Source: Peronospora farinosa
Lineage: Eukaryota; Oomycota; Peronosporomycetes; Peronosporales; Peronosporaceae
Direction of reading: 5' to 3'
DNA: 64,000 bases
Assembly (NCBI GenBank): GCA_947646735.1
Contig: CANTFK010000986.1
Span: forward strand, 434,001 to 498,000
The position numbers and the translations under genes are program-made. The notes under the pieces were generated by a model. That model was not told the DNA's origin. It saw only the letters and a list, made by a program, of their open reading frames with translations, and did not search any database. This document shows, in pieces, positions 11,637 through 22,659 of the stretch (positions within the stretch are counted from its first letter, which is position 1; every line of letters starts with the position of its first letter).

Positions 11637-13286
11637 GTGAAGTGCCAGGAAAATCGGGGCCCCTGAGGATATCACAATAAAGAAAAAAAGAATTTAAGCC
11701 TCGCAAGGTCTCAAGGTTCAAACGAGGGTCACCAAAGACAGAGTTTCCAGTCACCAGGGACTGGAGTACCAGTTTTCGGGGACAGGGGTACCAGTTACTG
11801 GGGGCAGAGTTACCATTTTCTGGGGGCAGAGTTACCATTTTCTGGGGGCAGAGTTACCATTTTCTGGGGACAGGGGTACCAGTCACCGGGAATAGGGGTA
11901 TCACAGGGTTTCTAGTCATCACTGACAGGGGCACCGGTTACCGGGGACAGGGGTACCAGTTACGGGGGACAGGAATAACAGTTACAGGGGACAGGAGTAT
12001 CAGTCACCGGGGACAGGGGTACCAGTCACCAGGTACAGAATTTCCAGTCACCAGGGGCAAGGGTACCCGTTACATGGGGACAGGGGTACCGAAGGTCCAG
12101 GGTCCTGAAGTCATAAAAGGTACAAGGTTTCCCTACCGTGCACACAGACTGTACACAAGAACCTCGAAAGGTCCAGTGCCCCGAGGTGGTTCGAGGTCCT
12201 AAGATACAAATTTTGTCTGCGTGCAGAGTCAATACAAGTCCAGGACCTCGAGACCCAATCCCCAGGGTACAAGGGCATCGAGGTACAAGGGACCCGGGGT
12301 ACCAGAGCCCCAGGGTAAAAGTGCCCCAGGGCCCAAGGAAACCAGGTTTTAAGGCTCCCAAGGTCCGAGTGCACCAAGGTGGGAGGGTCCCAGAATACAG
12401 GGGCCCCAGGGTACCAGGGCTCTTGGGTACAGGGGCTCAGGGTACAGGGCTCAGGGTCCAGGGCCCAACTCTCGAGGGTACAGAAACGGTACACGGAACC
12501 TCGAAGATTACAGAAAGTACAGGTACCAAGGAGCCATTCTTCCTCCAAGAGTCGACACGTGGCACTATCCCGATCAAAGGGTTAGGGTTAGGCAAGAAAG
12601 CATACAAAGTATAAGATACATAAACACACTCGCGTGTGCATTCCACGTGGCAGCTCTAAGCGCCCCTCTCCAAGCTCTTCTCCGTCACCTCACCTATTCC
12701 GGGCGAGGATACCCTTTGGCCCACCGACGTCAGGTGAGGTGACGGCTCAAGCAACGCAAGTTAAATCTCAGGATAGTTGGCCTGAGGTGTCAAGACCCAA
12801 GTGCGAACTTGTTTCGATCTACCCACCTGTTCCGGGGAAGGGATTTATTTTGGCCCCCCGTTGAAGACAGTCGTGTGGTAACATTCAAGCTTGAACGAAC
12901 TCCAGAAAGTATTTTGTCCTGTGGGTTCGTACCCATTCAAAAACCGCTACAGGAAGCGGGTCCTACGGTGAACAAGAAAAAGGGGTCGAAAGACCAAGAA
13001 GCCGTTAGCCACCAAAGGGGTACATAGTACCAGGCGCATTGCTCTCGACCCAGTCGATTGAGCCCAAGGAACCCCGTGCCCGAGTGAAGTATATTCACTC
13101 GGAGACCACCAAGTCCAAGTCTTTTGCGTCAAACGAGGAGCAAGACCAGCCAAGCCGACGGGTACACAAGGTGAAACCCAAGGTTGGCGCGATACGGTGT
13201 CGGGGTACCCCCTTTGTAAGTCGGCAGTTCGGAGCTGTGTGTGTTTGTGGTTCTCTTACGACGTTTAAGAATCCACACCACCACAA
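11637..13286. mobile_element. Unclassified insertion element, copy 1 (minisatellite-bearing)
   Basis: This 1650-bp block interrupts the copia-1 reverse transcriptase exactly between two adjacent codons. It is flanked by TGTT on both sides (11633-11636 and 13287-13290), consistent with a 4-bp target duplication. It starts GTGAAGTGCCAGG and ends CACCACCACAA. The left half is a degenerate minisatellite. The right half carries TTAGGG-like units, a strong hairpin and a repeated CACCTRTTCCGGG motif. A second copy lies at 42983-44324. No transposase or reverse transcriptase frame is visible, so it is probably non-autonomous. The superfamily is unknown. Confidence 0.65.
11700..12470. repeat. Degenerate GGGACAGGGGTACCAG minisatellite
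   Basis: Dozens of imperfect units of roughly 15-35 bp built from GGGGACAGGGGTACCAGT, shifting to CCAGGGTACCAGGGCCC-type units to the right. The open frames reading through it are low-complexity products of the repeat. The same kind of array occurs at 43030-43500. Confidence 0.8.
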
Positions 13287-14330
13287 TGTTATCAACATCT
13301 GCTTATACTTTCGGCATGACGAGGAGGAGCTTGTTGTCGTCGGTGTGTGCGTCGATGAACTCCTTGCGACGGGCACGAGCGCCGCGACAGTGGAGAAGAT
13401 ATATGAGAGTCTAACGATGCGTCAGGTCAAGGACTTGGGATGCTTGCAAACGTTTATCGGCATGCGTGTCAAGCTTGGCGACGACGGAAGCTACCGCGTT
13501 GATCAAGAAGAAGCGATCAAAGAACTACTGCGTGCGCATGGCATGAACGATGCCAGCACGACGAAGACGCCAATCGGTGGTGAGTGCTACGAGGTGCTAA
13601 CACGATGATGCTGTGCTGCTTGAGACAACGAGCTCGAGCGGCGGTAGATCAAGGCATTCCAGGCACTCATTGGTAGCTTGTTGTGGGTGACAGGATGCAC
13701 GCTTCTAGATGTGGCATTTGCCGTTCATAAGGCGATCTGACAGACGCACGCACCGCGCATCCGCGACTAGAAGCTTGCGAAGCGGATCTCCAAATACCTT
13801 AAGGGCACCGCGACGCTCAAGCTCACGATGGCGCCTTCGCAATCGAGCCGTGACGTGCTACTGTTGGAGGCGTACAGCGACGTCGACTTCGCGGCCTACA
13901 AGGCCGACCGCAAGTCGCTCACCGGAGAATTAGTGCTTTTAAAAGGCATGGCAGTGTCATGGTGCACCAAAAAGCAAGGCAGCGTGTCTTTATCCACCAT
14001 GGAGGCGTAGTTCGTGGCTGCGAGCGAGTCGCTCGCGAGATCATTGGCCTGCGGCAGCGTTTGATGGAGATTGGAATGGCAAAATTGGTAGCCATTCTCC
14101 TGCATGTCGACAACCAGGCTTCCATTAGCCAGATAGAGGGTGAAGCGTCGACGAGAAGGCGAAGCCAATCAACGTACGTCACACGTTTGCGAAAGACTAC
14201 GCGCAGCGCGGCATCATTGGGGCGTAGCACGTCCGCTCCGAGCTTATTCTCGCGGACCTGACGAAAGCGATGGACGCTGTCAAACTCGCGACGATACACG
14301 ACCTGATGAGCATGGCGTAAGGTCTGCCGC
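13287..14330 (+). pseudogene. copia-1 reverse transcriptase C-terminal part and RNase H
   Basis: Continues the reverse transcriptase after the insertion. The catalytic YVDD box has decayed to CVDE in VCVDELLATG. It runs through LGCLQTFIGMRVKLGDDG, then RNase H pieces SDVDFAAYKADRKSLTGE and SWCTKKQGSVSLSTMEA. Stops occur at about 13605, 13738 and 14010. The tail (LLHVDNQASISQIEGEAS) matches the copia-2 RNase H end. Confidence 0.75.
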
Positions 14331-14446
14331 ATCTGGAGAAGCGCAGTGCACGAGCAAATGGAGGAGCGCTGTGAGATGACGGGGAAAGAGTGACAACACA
14401 TGGCGCTGCGTAAGAGACGATTGCATAACCTATCACTCACGAGGAG

Positions 14447-15203
14447 AAGTGTTAGAAACTGCATATCTAGTCGTTAAACTGATTCTGGTGACGCGAAAGG
14501 ACGCGTCTTTTCGGAAGTGCTCGGCAACGCATAGGAGGAAGCGAATAGATGTTAAAATAGTCGAAGGCGATATGGTAGGAGAAAAGAGATCGCAGCTAGT
14601 TAGCACAGCAAGAGCGACAGAAGCGAGCGATGAACACAGAATCTATTTCACTTATTACACCTCGCATCCATTTTTTACAGGTTATGAGCTAAAACAGCTT
14701 GGATTGGTAACAGTGTTGTGCGCTGGGATGTGCGCCAGGTCTGATCGTGCATGAAGTCGCGAAATGTATCGTTTGAGAATAGTAAATCGGATCGCATGAG
14801 GGCACGGCGACACTCAACTGCTATTTACGTTCGCGAAAGGGACGGCCAAGCTCTGCAACAGAAAGGGGAGTCAAGTGATGTGGTGACTGGTGAGTTAGTG
14901 GTCAAGAGGAAAGGAGAATTACGGACAAGCTTAACGACGACTATAAGGTGTCAAAATGTGACATGGTGCTGGACAATGGGGGAGCTGGGATACCTGCGCA
15001 GGTGGCAAGCCCCAAAAGAAACTTTGATGACGGTATGCGTAGCAGTCACAAAGGAGAGGCAGTCGGGATACCTGACAAGCGAGTCAGCACAGACGCTGAC
15101 CGGAGCACAGGTGGCAAACCTCAAGGAGAGACCTGCATTAAAGGCTATGCGGCACGAATTAATGCATGCGTAAGCGGGCTTCATCTTATGTTGTCGAAGG
15201 GGG
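14447..15203 (+). other. Unexplained ~750-bp stretch between copia-1 RNase H and its 3' LTR
   Basis: It begins at GAGGAGAAGTGTTAG, which resembles the copia-2 polypurine tract plus LTR start (GAGGAGGAGTGTTGAAG), yet the recognisable 3' LTR starts only at 15204. The open frame 14751-15173 (140 codons) has no domain I recognise. It may be a 3' untranslated extension, an inserted fragment, or part of an unrelated LTR. Confidence 0.4.
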
Positions 15204-15450
15204 TGTTGAAAAGTGCAAGTTGCACTTTGTATCGAATCTAGAGCTACAACCTACGGTAGGATATACGGAATGATGTAGAGGCTTCATATGCTTCTATGGA
15301 TGTGATAGATCTTAGAAATAGGAAGATGATCGGGTGGTTTTCACTTGCAAATTGGCAAAGCACTGACGAGGCCCTGGCGGGGACCGAAACACGTCTGGCA
15401 CGCGTTAATACACAAGCCCTTCATGTTAACTTTATTCTTCATTTCTATCA
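15204..15450 (+). repeat. 3' LTR of copia-1
   Basis: Starts TGTTGAAAAGTGCAAG after a GAAGGGGG polypurine tract and ends TTTCTATCA. Differs from the 5' LTR by scattered substitutions, which indicates some age since insertion. Confidence 0.8.
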
Positions 15451-15743
15451 TTTATTCCGCCCTAAACTTTTGTCATGTACATTATAAACCTCTGGTTGTC
15501 CATTTTACGCTCTTTCTTTTTTTCTAGGGAAGCATTGGCAAGCCGCGGAGGTGTTTATTTTAGCTTAAATAGAGATAAAGTTTTATTATTATTGACAATT
15601 AACTTCTATTTGAAAGGGGGGGGGGGGGTGCTGAGTATTCTGACCATTAGACTTTATGAATTTGCTAGTTAGCAAAAAGGTGGACGTTAAATGAGCCCAC
15701 CTATGAAAAATGCACCTTTTTTAAAAAAAACGTCCATTATGGT
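15451..15743. other. AT-rich spacer with a dispersed repeat fragment
   Basis: No gene. From about 15527 the sequence CTAGGGAAGCATTGGCAAGC matches 40020 onward (CTAGGGAAGTATAGACAAGC), and the resemblance continues into the following AT-rich part. It contains a G13 run at 15616-15628. Confidence 0.5.
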
Positions 15744-17449
15744 CAGGCCTCTTTATATAAGGACATTAGGGTTATTTACGGATGTGACGCCGTAACTAAT
15801 ATTTCTGGCGAGCCGTCAATAACCTGGATAGAACATAGCATATTTAGTTATGGGATATAATGGGCGAGTGAGCAAGTCCGTATGGAATTTGTGAGAAAAA
15901 GTTACTGGACAACAAAAAAGAAAACCAGAATTGACTTCTACAATTTAAAAAGCCCAGGTGCCAATCATGATGTCACGTCATTGAGGCAGCATAGCGTCGA
16001 GCACTTCACAAGCAGTTGAGGATATGACCTCGCCAGTGTGTCGTTCGTACACTGGAATCGCCAAAAAGTGGACATTGAGAATACCATACTGAATAAGATA
16101 TAAACGGAGACGGATGTCCAGATACGAAGTGCTCATGTGTGTCGACATATCCAGTGCAATAGAGAACGTTCAAGACTGCATTAACAACTCTGCAATCTTT
16201 TATGATTTGATGGCAACAGCAAATCGAGCATACTTGGCTACAGTTGCGTCACCGGCACACCCAATCGAAGCCAATCCTGTTAGCTCTTTCGTAGACAGCA
16301 AAATACGAGAACTATGAGGAAACGTGCATGCAGCTGCCAAATATCCAACAGCAAGATCGAATTGCAGGGAACTCTTGATATCAATACGGTAGCGGTCGAC
16401 AACTCCTCCATCTTAAAGGTCTTCAGACCCGTCATCAATGTTAACGAACGGCTGCATCATCTTTGTATGACTCTCGCCCTCAACTTCGTCTGGATCCTAA
16501 AGCACTTCTCCAATAATTTTGTCGACAATTGGCGCGTTAATTAAATGCTGCCTTGGCACCTGCTTAGATTCAAAATGTGAATGTAAGGTGTGCTTAATGG
16601 GCTGTAAATTTTTAAAGCAGTCCTTCTTGACTTCATTAGAGAGGTCTAGGTACTCGTGACAACTTTTGAGGTACTGTACACTCAGGTGATGAGTGTAGTT
16701 GTCTGCTTGGAATGGGGCCGAGTAATACTTGGTGTGTTAGCAGTTCTCGCACGTTTTTCGGCTGGCTTACTATCGCGACCGAAGTGAATAAAGATAAGAC
16801 ATTTCATTGCGATGACAGTGCGGTCTTTGGTGCTCCTCTGAGAGACTCGAACACCACTTTTTAGAGCATGATCATTTAAAAAGAGTCTCTCGCTTGTTTT
16901 TCATGCGTATAAGCTTTTCCAACGGGTTCTTTTGGGTTCTAGGGCTCTATATTTGGTTTAGTTGTTAGTCGCGAAGGCTGAGCTTTAGATGGTGAAAACA
17001 AAATGACAGGCCGATACAGCGGTTGTGTCACCAGATTTAATATGTTGCAAAGCCTGGTTTTATTTGCGTATGGTGTGACGCGCACCAGCTAGACATCGTA
17101 TTCCAGGACGTGTACGTCCATTTCGGTGATGGCGAAATTTATGGAGTATTGACCTCCATCATTTCCTACCTTGGTCGACAGCAAAACATGATCAGTGAAA
17201 TGAAAATGGCTTGCCCAATACTCGCTATCTCCCGTTGGAAGTCATTGAATAAAGGTCGGCGGCTGGTTCAAAGCCAAACGTGTCCGTGTTCGTGCCTTCT
17301 TGGTCGAAAAGAACCCGGCGTGTACGCCGTCCGACCGTTGGTGAATTTACATCATGATTGCTGAAGCCTTTGCAGCACACGCGACGGTGACATTCAAGCA
17401 TCTACAAGGACACTCTATCACGGTTTCGATGCAGCGAAAACATTCGAAA

Positions 17450-18150
17450 AGTTGATGTTGTTCTACATCAACTGTGTCGGCGCCAAAGGTCCATGGTGGT
17501 GAGGCGGACACACTGGATTCTAATGAATGGCATGTATGGACCTCCAAAAATTTTGCTACTAGTCTCGTCGAAGTGAAGAGTTTCATTGATGATCATAGCT
17601 CATTTGTGTCTGAGATCCTTGCTTCCATGTATGACGTAGAAGTGGAAGATGTTGTAAAAAGCTTTGCGACTTTGTTTATCAATGCCATTAACGGTATTAA
17701 TGAGATTGTGGCTGAGCGAGATCCCAATAATCGAGGCGCGAATTCAGAGGACTTTAAACTATCACCCATTGTACCCCATACCTGGTTTTAATTCGCACCT
17801 CTGAATTCAGTGCGTTTGTGAGGAGTCATGAGGAGCGCCTTCTGGCGCATTAGACACTCGAAGAGATCGATTTGATTAAGCAGGAGCACGACGAGCTGTT
17901 GATTGCCTTAAGATATGAACCTGCTCTTAAGTCGACATTAGACTCCCTCAATGAATATTCTACTTTTAATGAATCATGGGGTGTTGTCAAAGACAGTTTT
18001 TAGTATCTTCAACGATTTTGGAAATCTGATTTTTCGATGTTGAAAATTGTATAAAGACAGTCTTCGCAACTGTATACCGACCTTTCGCTAGAGGGAGTGT
18101 TGCATTGCAAGCAAATGAAATTGCTAATCCTGAATTGAACAGGGCACTTA
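17450..18150 (+). pseudogene. Outer hAT transposase remnant (C-terminal part)
   Basis: Plus-strand pieces include EDVVKSFATLFINAINGI, LEEIDLIKQEHDELLIALRY, FNESWGVVKDSF and LYTDLSLEGVLHCKQMK. They fall in different frames with intervening stops. The last piece resembles the C-terminal LSLEGILHCKQ-type ending I associate with oomycete hAT-like transposases. That link is from memory rather than a search. Upstream, 16100-17450 has only short frames without recognisable domains and may be further decayed transposase. Confidence 0.5.
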
Positions 18151-18427
18151 GCAATGTCATGCTTATCTCAGTTCTAGAGATAAATAATACGTGATCCGTA
18201 TATATGATTTAGTAAAGCCGCAAATAGAGGCGGTACCCATGAGTCTGGGTTGAGTAATGGCGTTTACCACCAACTCATACTCATTCATTCAAATTTTATT
18301 ACCCACGACTCGGACTCATACCCGCGGGCAATTACTCATGTTACCCCCGCAAAAAACACGCAGATTTGCGGACTACCAAACAATATGGAAGGGAGAAAAA
18401 CATTGTGAAAAATGGTAATAAAAGTAT

Positions 18428-20870
18428 TCACACTCCTCGTCTCCCACGTGGAAAGTTCAAGCGGGAAAGCGAAAATGCTGACAAAGAAAAAAAACATGTC
18501 CCTTGCCGACAAAGGAGCGTGGACCTGTGTCCTTTATCAATCCTTGAGGCACAGAAGCCTCTCCAAGATTTTAGGGGGAAACGAAGATCTATCACACCGG
18601 TAAGTCCTTCTACCTTAAAAAAAACTCTTTCAGACGGAGCTGAAGACGCGGAGATGGCCAGATAAAATCTAGCCATTCTTTCAAGTGTCGGAAATTGCAG
18701 CTGATGCAGTGCCCACCACTACAATGGCAACTAATCTGTGTGAACCGGCAAAAGAGCAAAATAAGTTTGAGCTTCTTCCTCAACTTTGCTCACTGCGATC
18801 AGTAGGACTCTTTCTTCAGCAAAGGCGAAGATATCTGGCTCCATGTCGTCATCGCTCTTGTCGTTCGTTACCAATGTTGACAGATGGCGGGACTTCTTCT
18901 GATGACTTCTGAAACCTGTATGCTGCATCCACAAAAAGAAACTCGATTGCTTCAGGGCTATGGCCAAGAGCTTAAAATTGCTGCGGCCATTCGTTGAGGT
19001 CCTTAAACCAGCTGATATTCCATCTCGGATCTAACACCGTTGCAAAGAAGTTTGCATTTTGTTTAAACGCCAGCTTGATATATTTCTTGAGTTTGCTTTG
19101 CATGGCCTGTGTCACCGGTTCCAGTTGCTTGCGTCATATGTGCGGTAGACCTTCACCAAAAAAGCGTAATGAGTCACCAATACAAATAACAATTAAAGAT
19201 CAATACGTAGGATCTTTACTTACCTTGTCTAGCCAGCTCCATAGATGAGAATAAAGGGGAATGACTTTACTGAGAGTCACGTAACCAGATAGATAAATAT
19301 CGTTGGTTGCCCAATGCAAAGGCGCCAGAAAATTGCAGGCTTGCTCGAGCTTGTCCCATTCGACTGTATCGAGATTTAATTTGTTGTAGTCGGACACACT
19401 TAGAGTCAAATGTTGAATACTTTGCCTTTTATATAAAGCAGTTGTGAGATCGCAGTTTTAAATTTACGTCCAAAAAAGAATAAAGAAGAATAACTTGCTT
19501 GAGCTGAAGAGCCCGTTTAAACATCAATTAGATGGAGATTATCTGGTTGTAACATCATCGATCATACCGTTGACTTTGCTGTCTGGTTGCTGTAACATCA
19601 CTGCACAAGCAAGCTGCTCTTTCCGCTGAGTACTGGAATCATATGCTTAGCCATGCTCTTGATTCTCCCGTAAACAGTGCTTATATTCACATGTGCCCCG
19701 TCAGGATTATTCACAATGGCTTCAATTCAAAAGAAAAAGGAAAACACACGTCAAGAAGATGGTTAGGCTTGCATCTTCAAAATTAAGCAAACATAGAAAC
19801 TCACCGCATGATATACGATTTTTCCACGTTTTCCTCATCCTCCTTGACGTTGCCAAACACTTTCATGCCGTCTCGATCTACCAGATTAAATACATGTCCC
19901 ATGCATTTGGTCGGATACAAATGTCACATCTGCTTTCGCCTCAAATGCTTCGAAAAGTGTCTTGTTATTCGAGACACTGTCCACTGTTACGTGACCATGC
20001 TGCCGCACAAGGCCCAGCTTTTCAAGCATGCCATAGTAGTATTCTTCGAGATTGGTTCCTGAATATACACCTTTTTAAATAAAGAATCTAGTAAGAACCT
20101 CAAATGCTGCCGGCATTGATAATGGTGGCTAGAAATTGTGCGAACAAACCCGTTTAGGTTCCCAATCCAAGAAGTGTATGCTTCAATTTAAGCTTGCTGT
20201 CGATCCAATGTCCAGTCAAGAACATGAAGCCATGTGTTTGACCTGGTGTCGTCCAACATTCCGAGGTCATGTGGATATAGTTGAAGTGTTCCAAATCACA
20301 TTGAATCATTTGCACCAGATTTTGTAACATCCAGACATGAATCTAAGATGCGTGCTCAATAAGCGCCTTTCACTTTACCATCATTGAAAAAGCTCGTGGA
20401 TTGCATAATGCCAGAAGGTCCCTGAATGTTTTCCTCTCCACAACTGCCCAGGCAATAGTTGCGTCCGCAAAAAACTCTACAATACGAGTTTTTTTAAAGA
20501 TTCCTGCGCCAAACTATCCTACTGTAAACAGTGAGTACAAATTAGCAGATAATAAGAGTACTGACTTGATACATCACCAGAAAGATTTAGTATACGTACG
20601 TCTTCAGTGCGTCTCCGTCTTTTTCCGCTCCGGTCAACAAATCCATCCAAAGTCTCATTATCGGCGACTCTCTCGGCTGTTATTTTACCAATCTTAATTT
20701 ATATGGTATTGCTCCCGCAGATGTCGAATCAGGTTGGAGGTACCGGTGCCCTTAATGCACTTGCAAGTTTTCGAGCATTTGCTGCACTTGTATTAACGTG
20801 ATTTTTTGCTCTGGCGATTCCTAGTTGTTTCCTGGCATGGTTATTTTCTAGTATGAAGTAATTAAAAGTA
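18428..20870 (-). pseudogene. Inner hAT transposase remnant
   Basis: On the minus strand from about 20810 a BED-type zinc-finger region reads C-S-K-C then GTGTSNLIRHLREQYH. It is followed by core pieces WALCGSMVTWTVSRITRHF and KLNLDTVEWDKLEQACNFLA, and at about 18675 the hAT dimerisation signature LAISASSAPSERVFFK. Frames change several times and stops interrupt. The N-terminal extension (about 25908-25601, rich in S/T/P/N) lies beyond the copia-2 insertion and reads toward it in the same direction. Confidence 0.7.
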
Positions 20871-21100
20871 TTAAAGCAGATGAGTAGTGCTCACTAGGTG
20901 GTTAATTGAATACTAACATATATTTGGTCCTTAGTTTGACAACAAGTGCTACATCTAAGCCACTCTTATACTAACGATACCATACTCAGCTGACAACGCG
21001 CCCGTAATCAACCGTCATCATGTTTGTAAACCTGCATCTATCCAAGAGGCGCTCAGCGGTGCGATAGTGGACATTACCTTCAACATTTAAATCTTCAACA
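20871..21100 (-). repeat. 3' LTR of copia-2
   Basis: On the minus strand it starts TGTTGAAGATTTAAATG after GAGGAGGAG. It is about 95% identical by eye to 25371-25600, for example sharing GTGGTTAATTGAATACTAAC and ATACCATACTCAGCTGACAA as written on the plus strand. Confidence 0.8.
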
Positions 21101-21218
21101 CTCCTCCTCGCGATCGCATTATACGCTTCAGCTATTGCAAACTCACTTGTAAGCGCAACTTAGCGAGCTTGTGCTGGTCGACCGGATAGGTCAATAAGTC
21201 CGCGATTATCATTTCGGA

Positions 21219-22600
21219 TCAAACATAACATGGCTCTAGTATACCGCGACGAGCAAAGTCCTTGATAAACTTGAGCCGTACATCAATGTGCTTTGCCCTT
21301 AAGGGCAAAGCCTCGCCTTCAATCCGGCAGATTGCAGCTTGATCGTCCACATGCATCTTCATAGGCAAATTCGGTGGGAGTCCTAGTACTATCATCATCT
21401 CTCGAATTCCAAGAAGATCGCGGGCCGTTTCGTACGCTGCTACGAGTTCAGACTCCATTGTAGAGAGCGAAACTCCTCCTTGCTTATTTGCAGCCAGCTC
21501 ACGGGCATACCGTTGAGCAGCACCATTGATCCGGTCAGATAAATTCCTGTCGCCCTTGTCTGCAGCGAAGTCTGCATCGCTGGAAGACTTCAGCGTAGGG
21601 CCAAATTATCCTTGGCATTGGTACGCATTTCAAAGTGCATGTTCTTGGTCCCGGCGAGGTAACGCGCAATTTTCTTCGCCAATTTCCAGTCTTGCTTTCG
21701 TGGCTCATGAGTGTGTCGCGTTGCTTTGTGAACCGCAAACGAGATGTCCTGCCGAGTGCATCTCGTGACCCGCAACAAACTTCCAACAAGAGACTGGAAC
21801 GACTTGATTGTTGGTCTTCCTGGTTCAACGACCTTCGTAAGCAGTATTCTGTTCGAAGTGGCTTCATTGTAACAGTCGTCGCTGATCGACGTGAGTGTCG
21901 GGTTCGCCGACGCAAATCCGTGCTCCCAAAGCAGCTCATTTATTGCCGCATCCTGATCTAAAGCATACGCGCTTGAATCAATCGCTTTTACTCGAATTTC
22001 AAAGAATTTCGACACCTGTCCCAGGTTTTTGATCGAAAGCGATTCCATCGCCATAAATAAACAATCAGCTGCCGCCGTCGTAGTTGCCGTGACTAGTACG
22101 TCATCAACGTAGACACCCGCCACGGTCATCTCGCCACCTTCTCGATTGTAGTACAGACACATGTCACTTATGCACTGCATAAACCCTGCATCGATGAGTC
22201 TTGTCTGCAACAGCTAACTACAAAGTCGTCATGCCTGTTTGATTCTGTAGAGGCTCTTATTTAATTCGAGAGCGACGTCGATTGCAATATCCGCTCCAAG
22301 TTCCTTGAGCCGTTTAGCCTTGATTTGCATACGCACAGCAATATCTCTAAATGCTCCTCCTTGTCAACCTTCACATACGCGCTTTGAATGTCTTCGTGTT
22401 TCGCAGGTACACCTAATGTCGCTGCGAGTCCCAGGATCACCTTCATCGTCGACAGTTCCATCACGGCGGCGAAGGTAAGTGAGTAGTCGATACCGAAAAC
22501 TTGCTCGTTCCCACATGCAGCCAGTCGTGCCTTGAGTCGCTCCACTGTGCCGTTTGCATCGGCCCTGGTCTTGTATAACCACTTACTGTGTAGCAGGTTT
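21219..22600 (-). pseudogene. copia-2 reverse transcriptase and RNase H remnant
   Basis: From 22582 down: GTVERLKARLAACGNEQVFG, LGVPAKHEDIQSAYVKVDKE, then an open frame at 22210-21590 with AGVYVDDVLVTAT, which retains the YVDD catalytic box. RNase H follows, ending in ESELVAAYETARDLLGIREM and HVDDQAAICRIEGEALPLRA. It is broken at about 22260-22210, 21590 and 21460. Confidence 0.8.
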
Positions 22601-22659
22601 GCATCGGCCGGTCACTTGATCACGTTCCCTACGTTGTTGTCCTCAAGCGATTGGATTAA

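Larger units (their letters stand above)
7751..15450 (+). mobile_element. copia-1: decayed Ty1/copia LTR retrotransposon
   Basis: Two direct repeats of 248 and 247 bp (7751-7998 and 15204-15450) begin TGTTG and end in CA. They enclose gag, protease, integrase, reverse transcriptase and RNase H remnants in copia order. A polypurine tract (GAAGGGGG) sits immediately before the 3' LTR. The flanks (CATAA and TTTAT) do not give a clean target duplication. Every coding domain carries stops or frame changes, and a 1.65-kb insertion splits the reverse transcriptase. Without that insertion the element is about 6.05 kb. It is plainly inactive. Confidence 0.85.

Noticed and set aside
11700..12470. Possible CRISPR-like array
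   Set aside because: The units are degenerate, contiguous and variable in length, without uniform spacers, and the genome is eukaryotic.
11700..12650. Long open frames on both strands through the minisatellite (for example 12111-12548 minus, 12138-12614 plus)
   Set aside because: They are low-complexity products of a GTACC-rich repeat with no domain and are unrelated to the interrupted reverse transcriptase.
14751..15173. 140-codon frame as a real gene
   Set aside because: It lies inside the copia-1 LTR pair, has no recognisable domain and no conserved partner elsewhere in the window.
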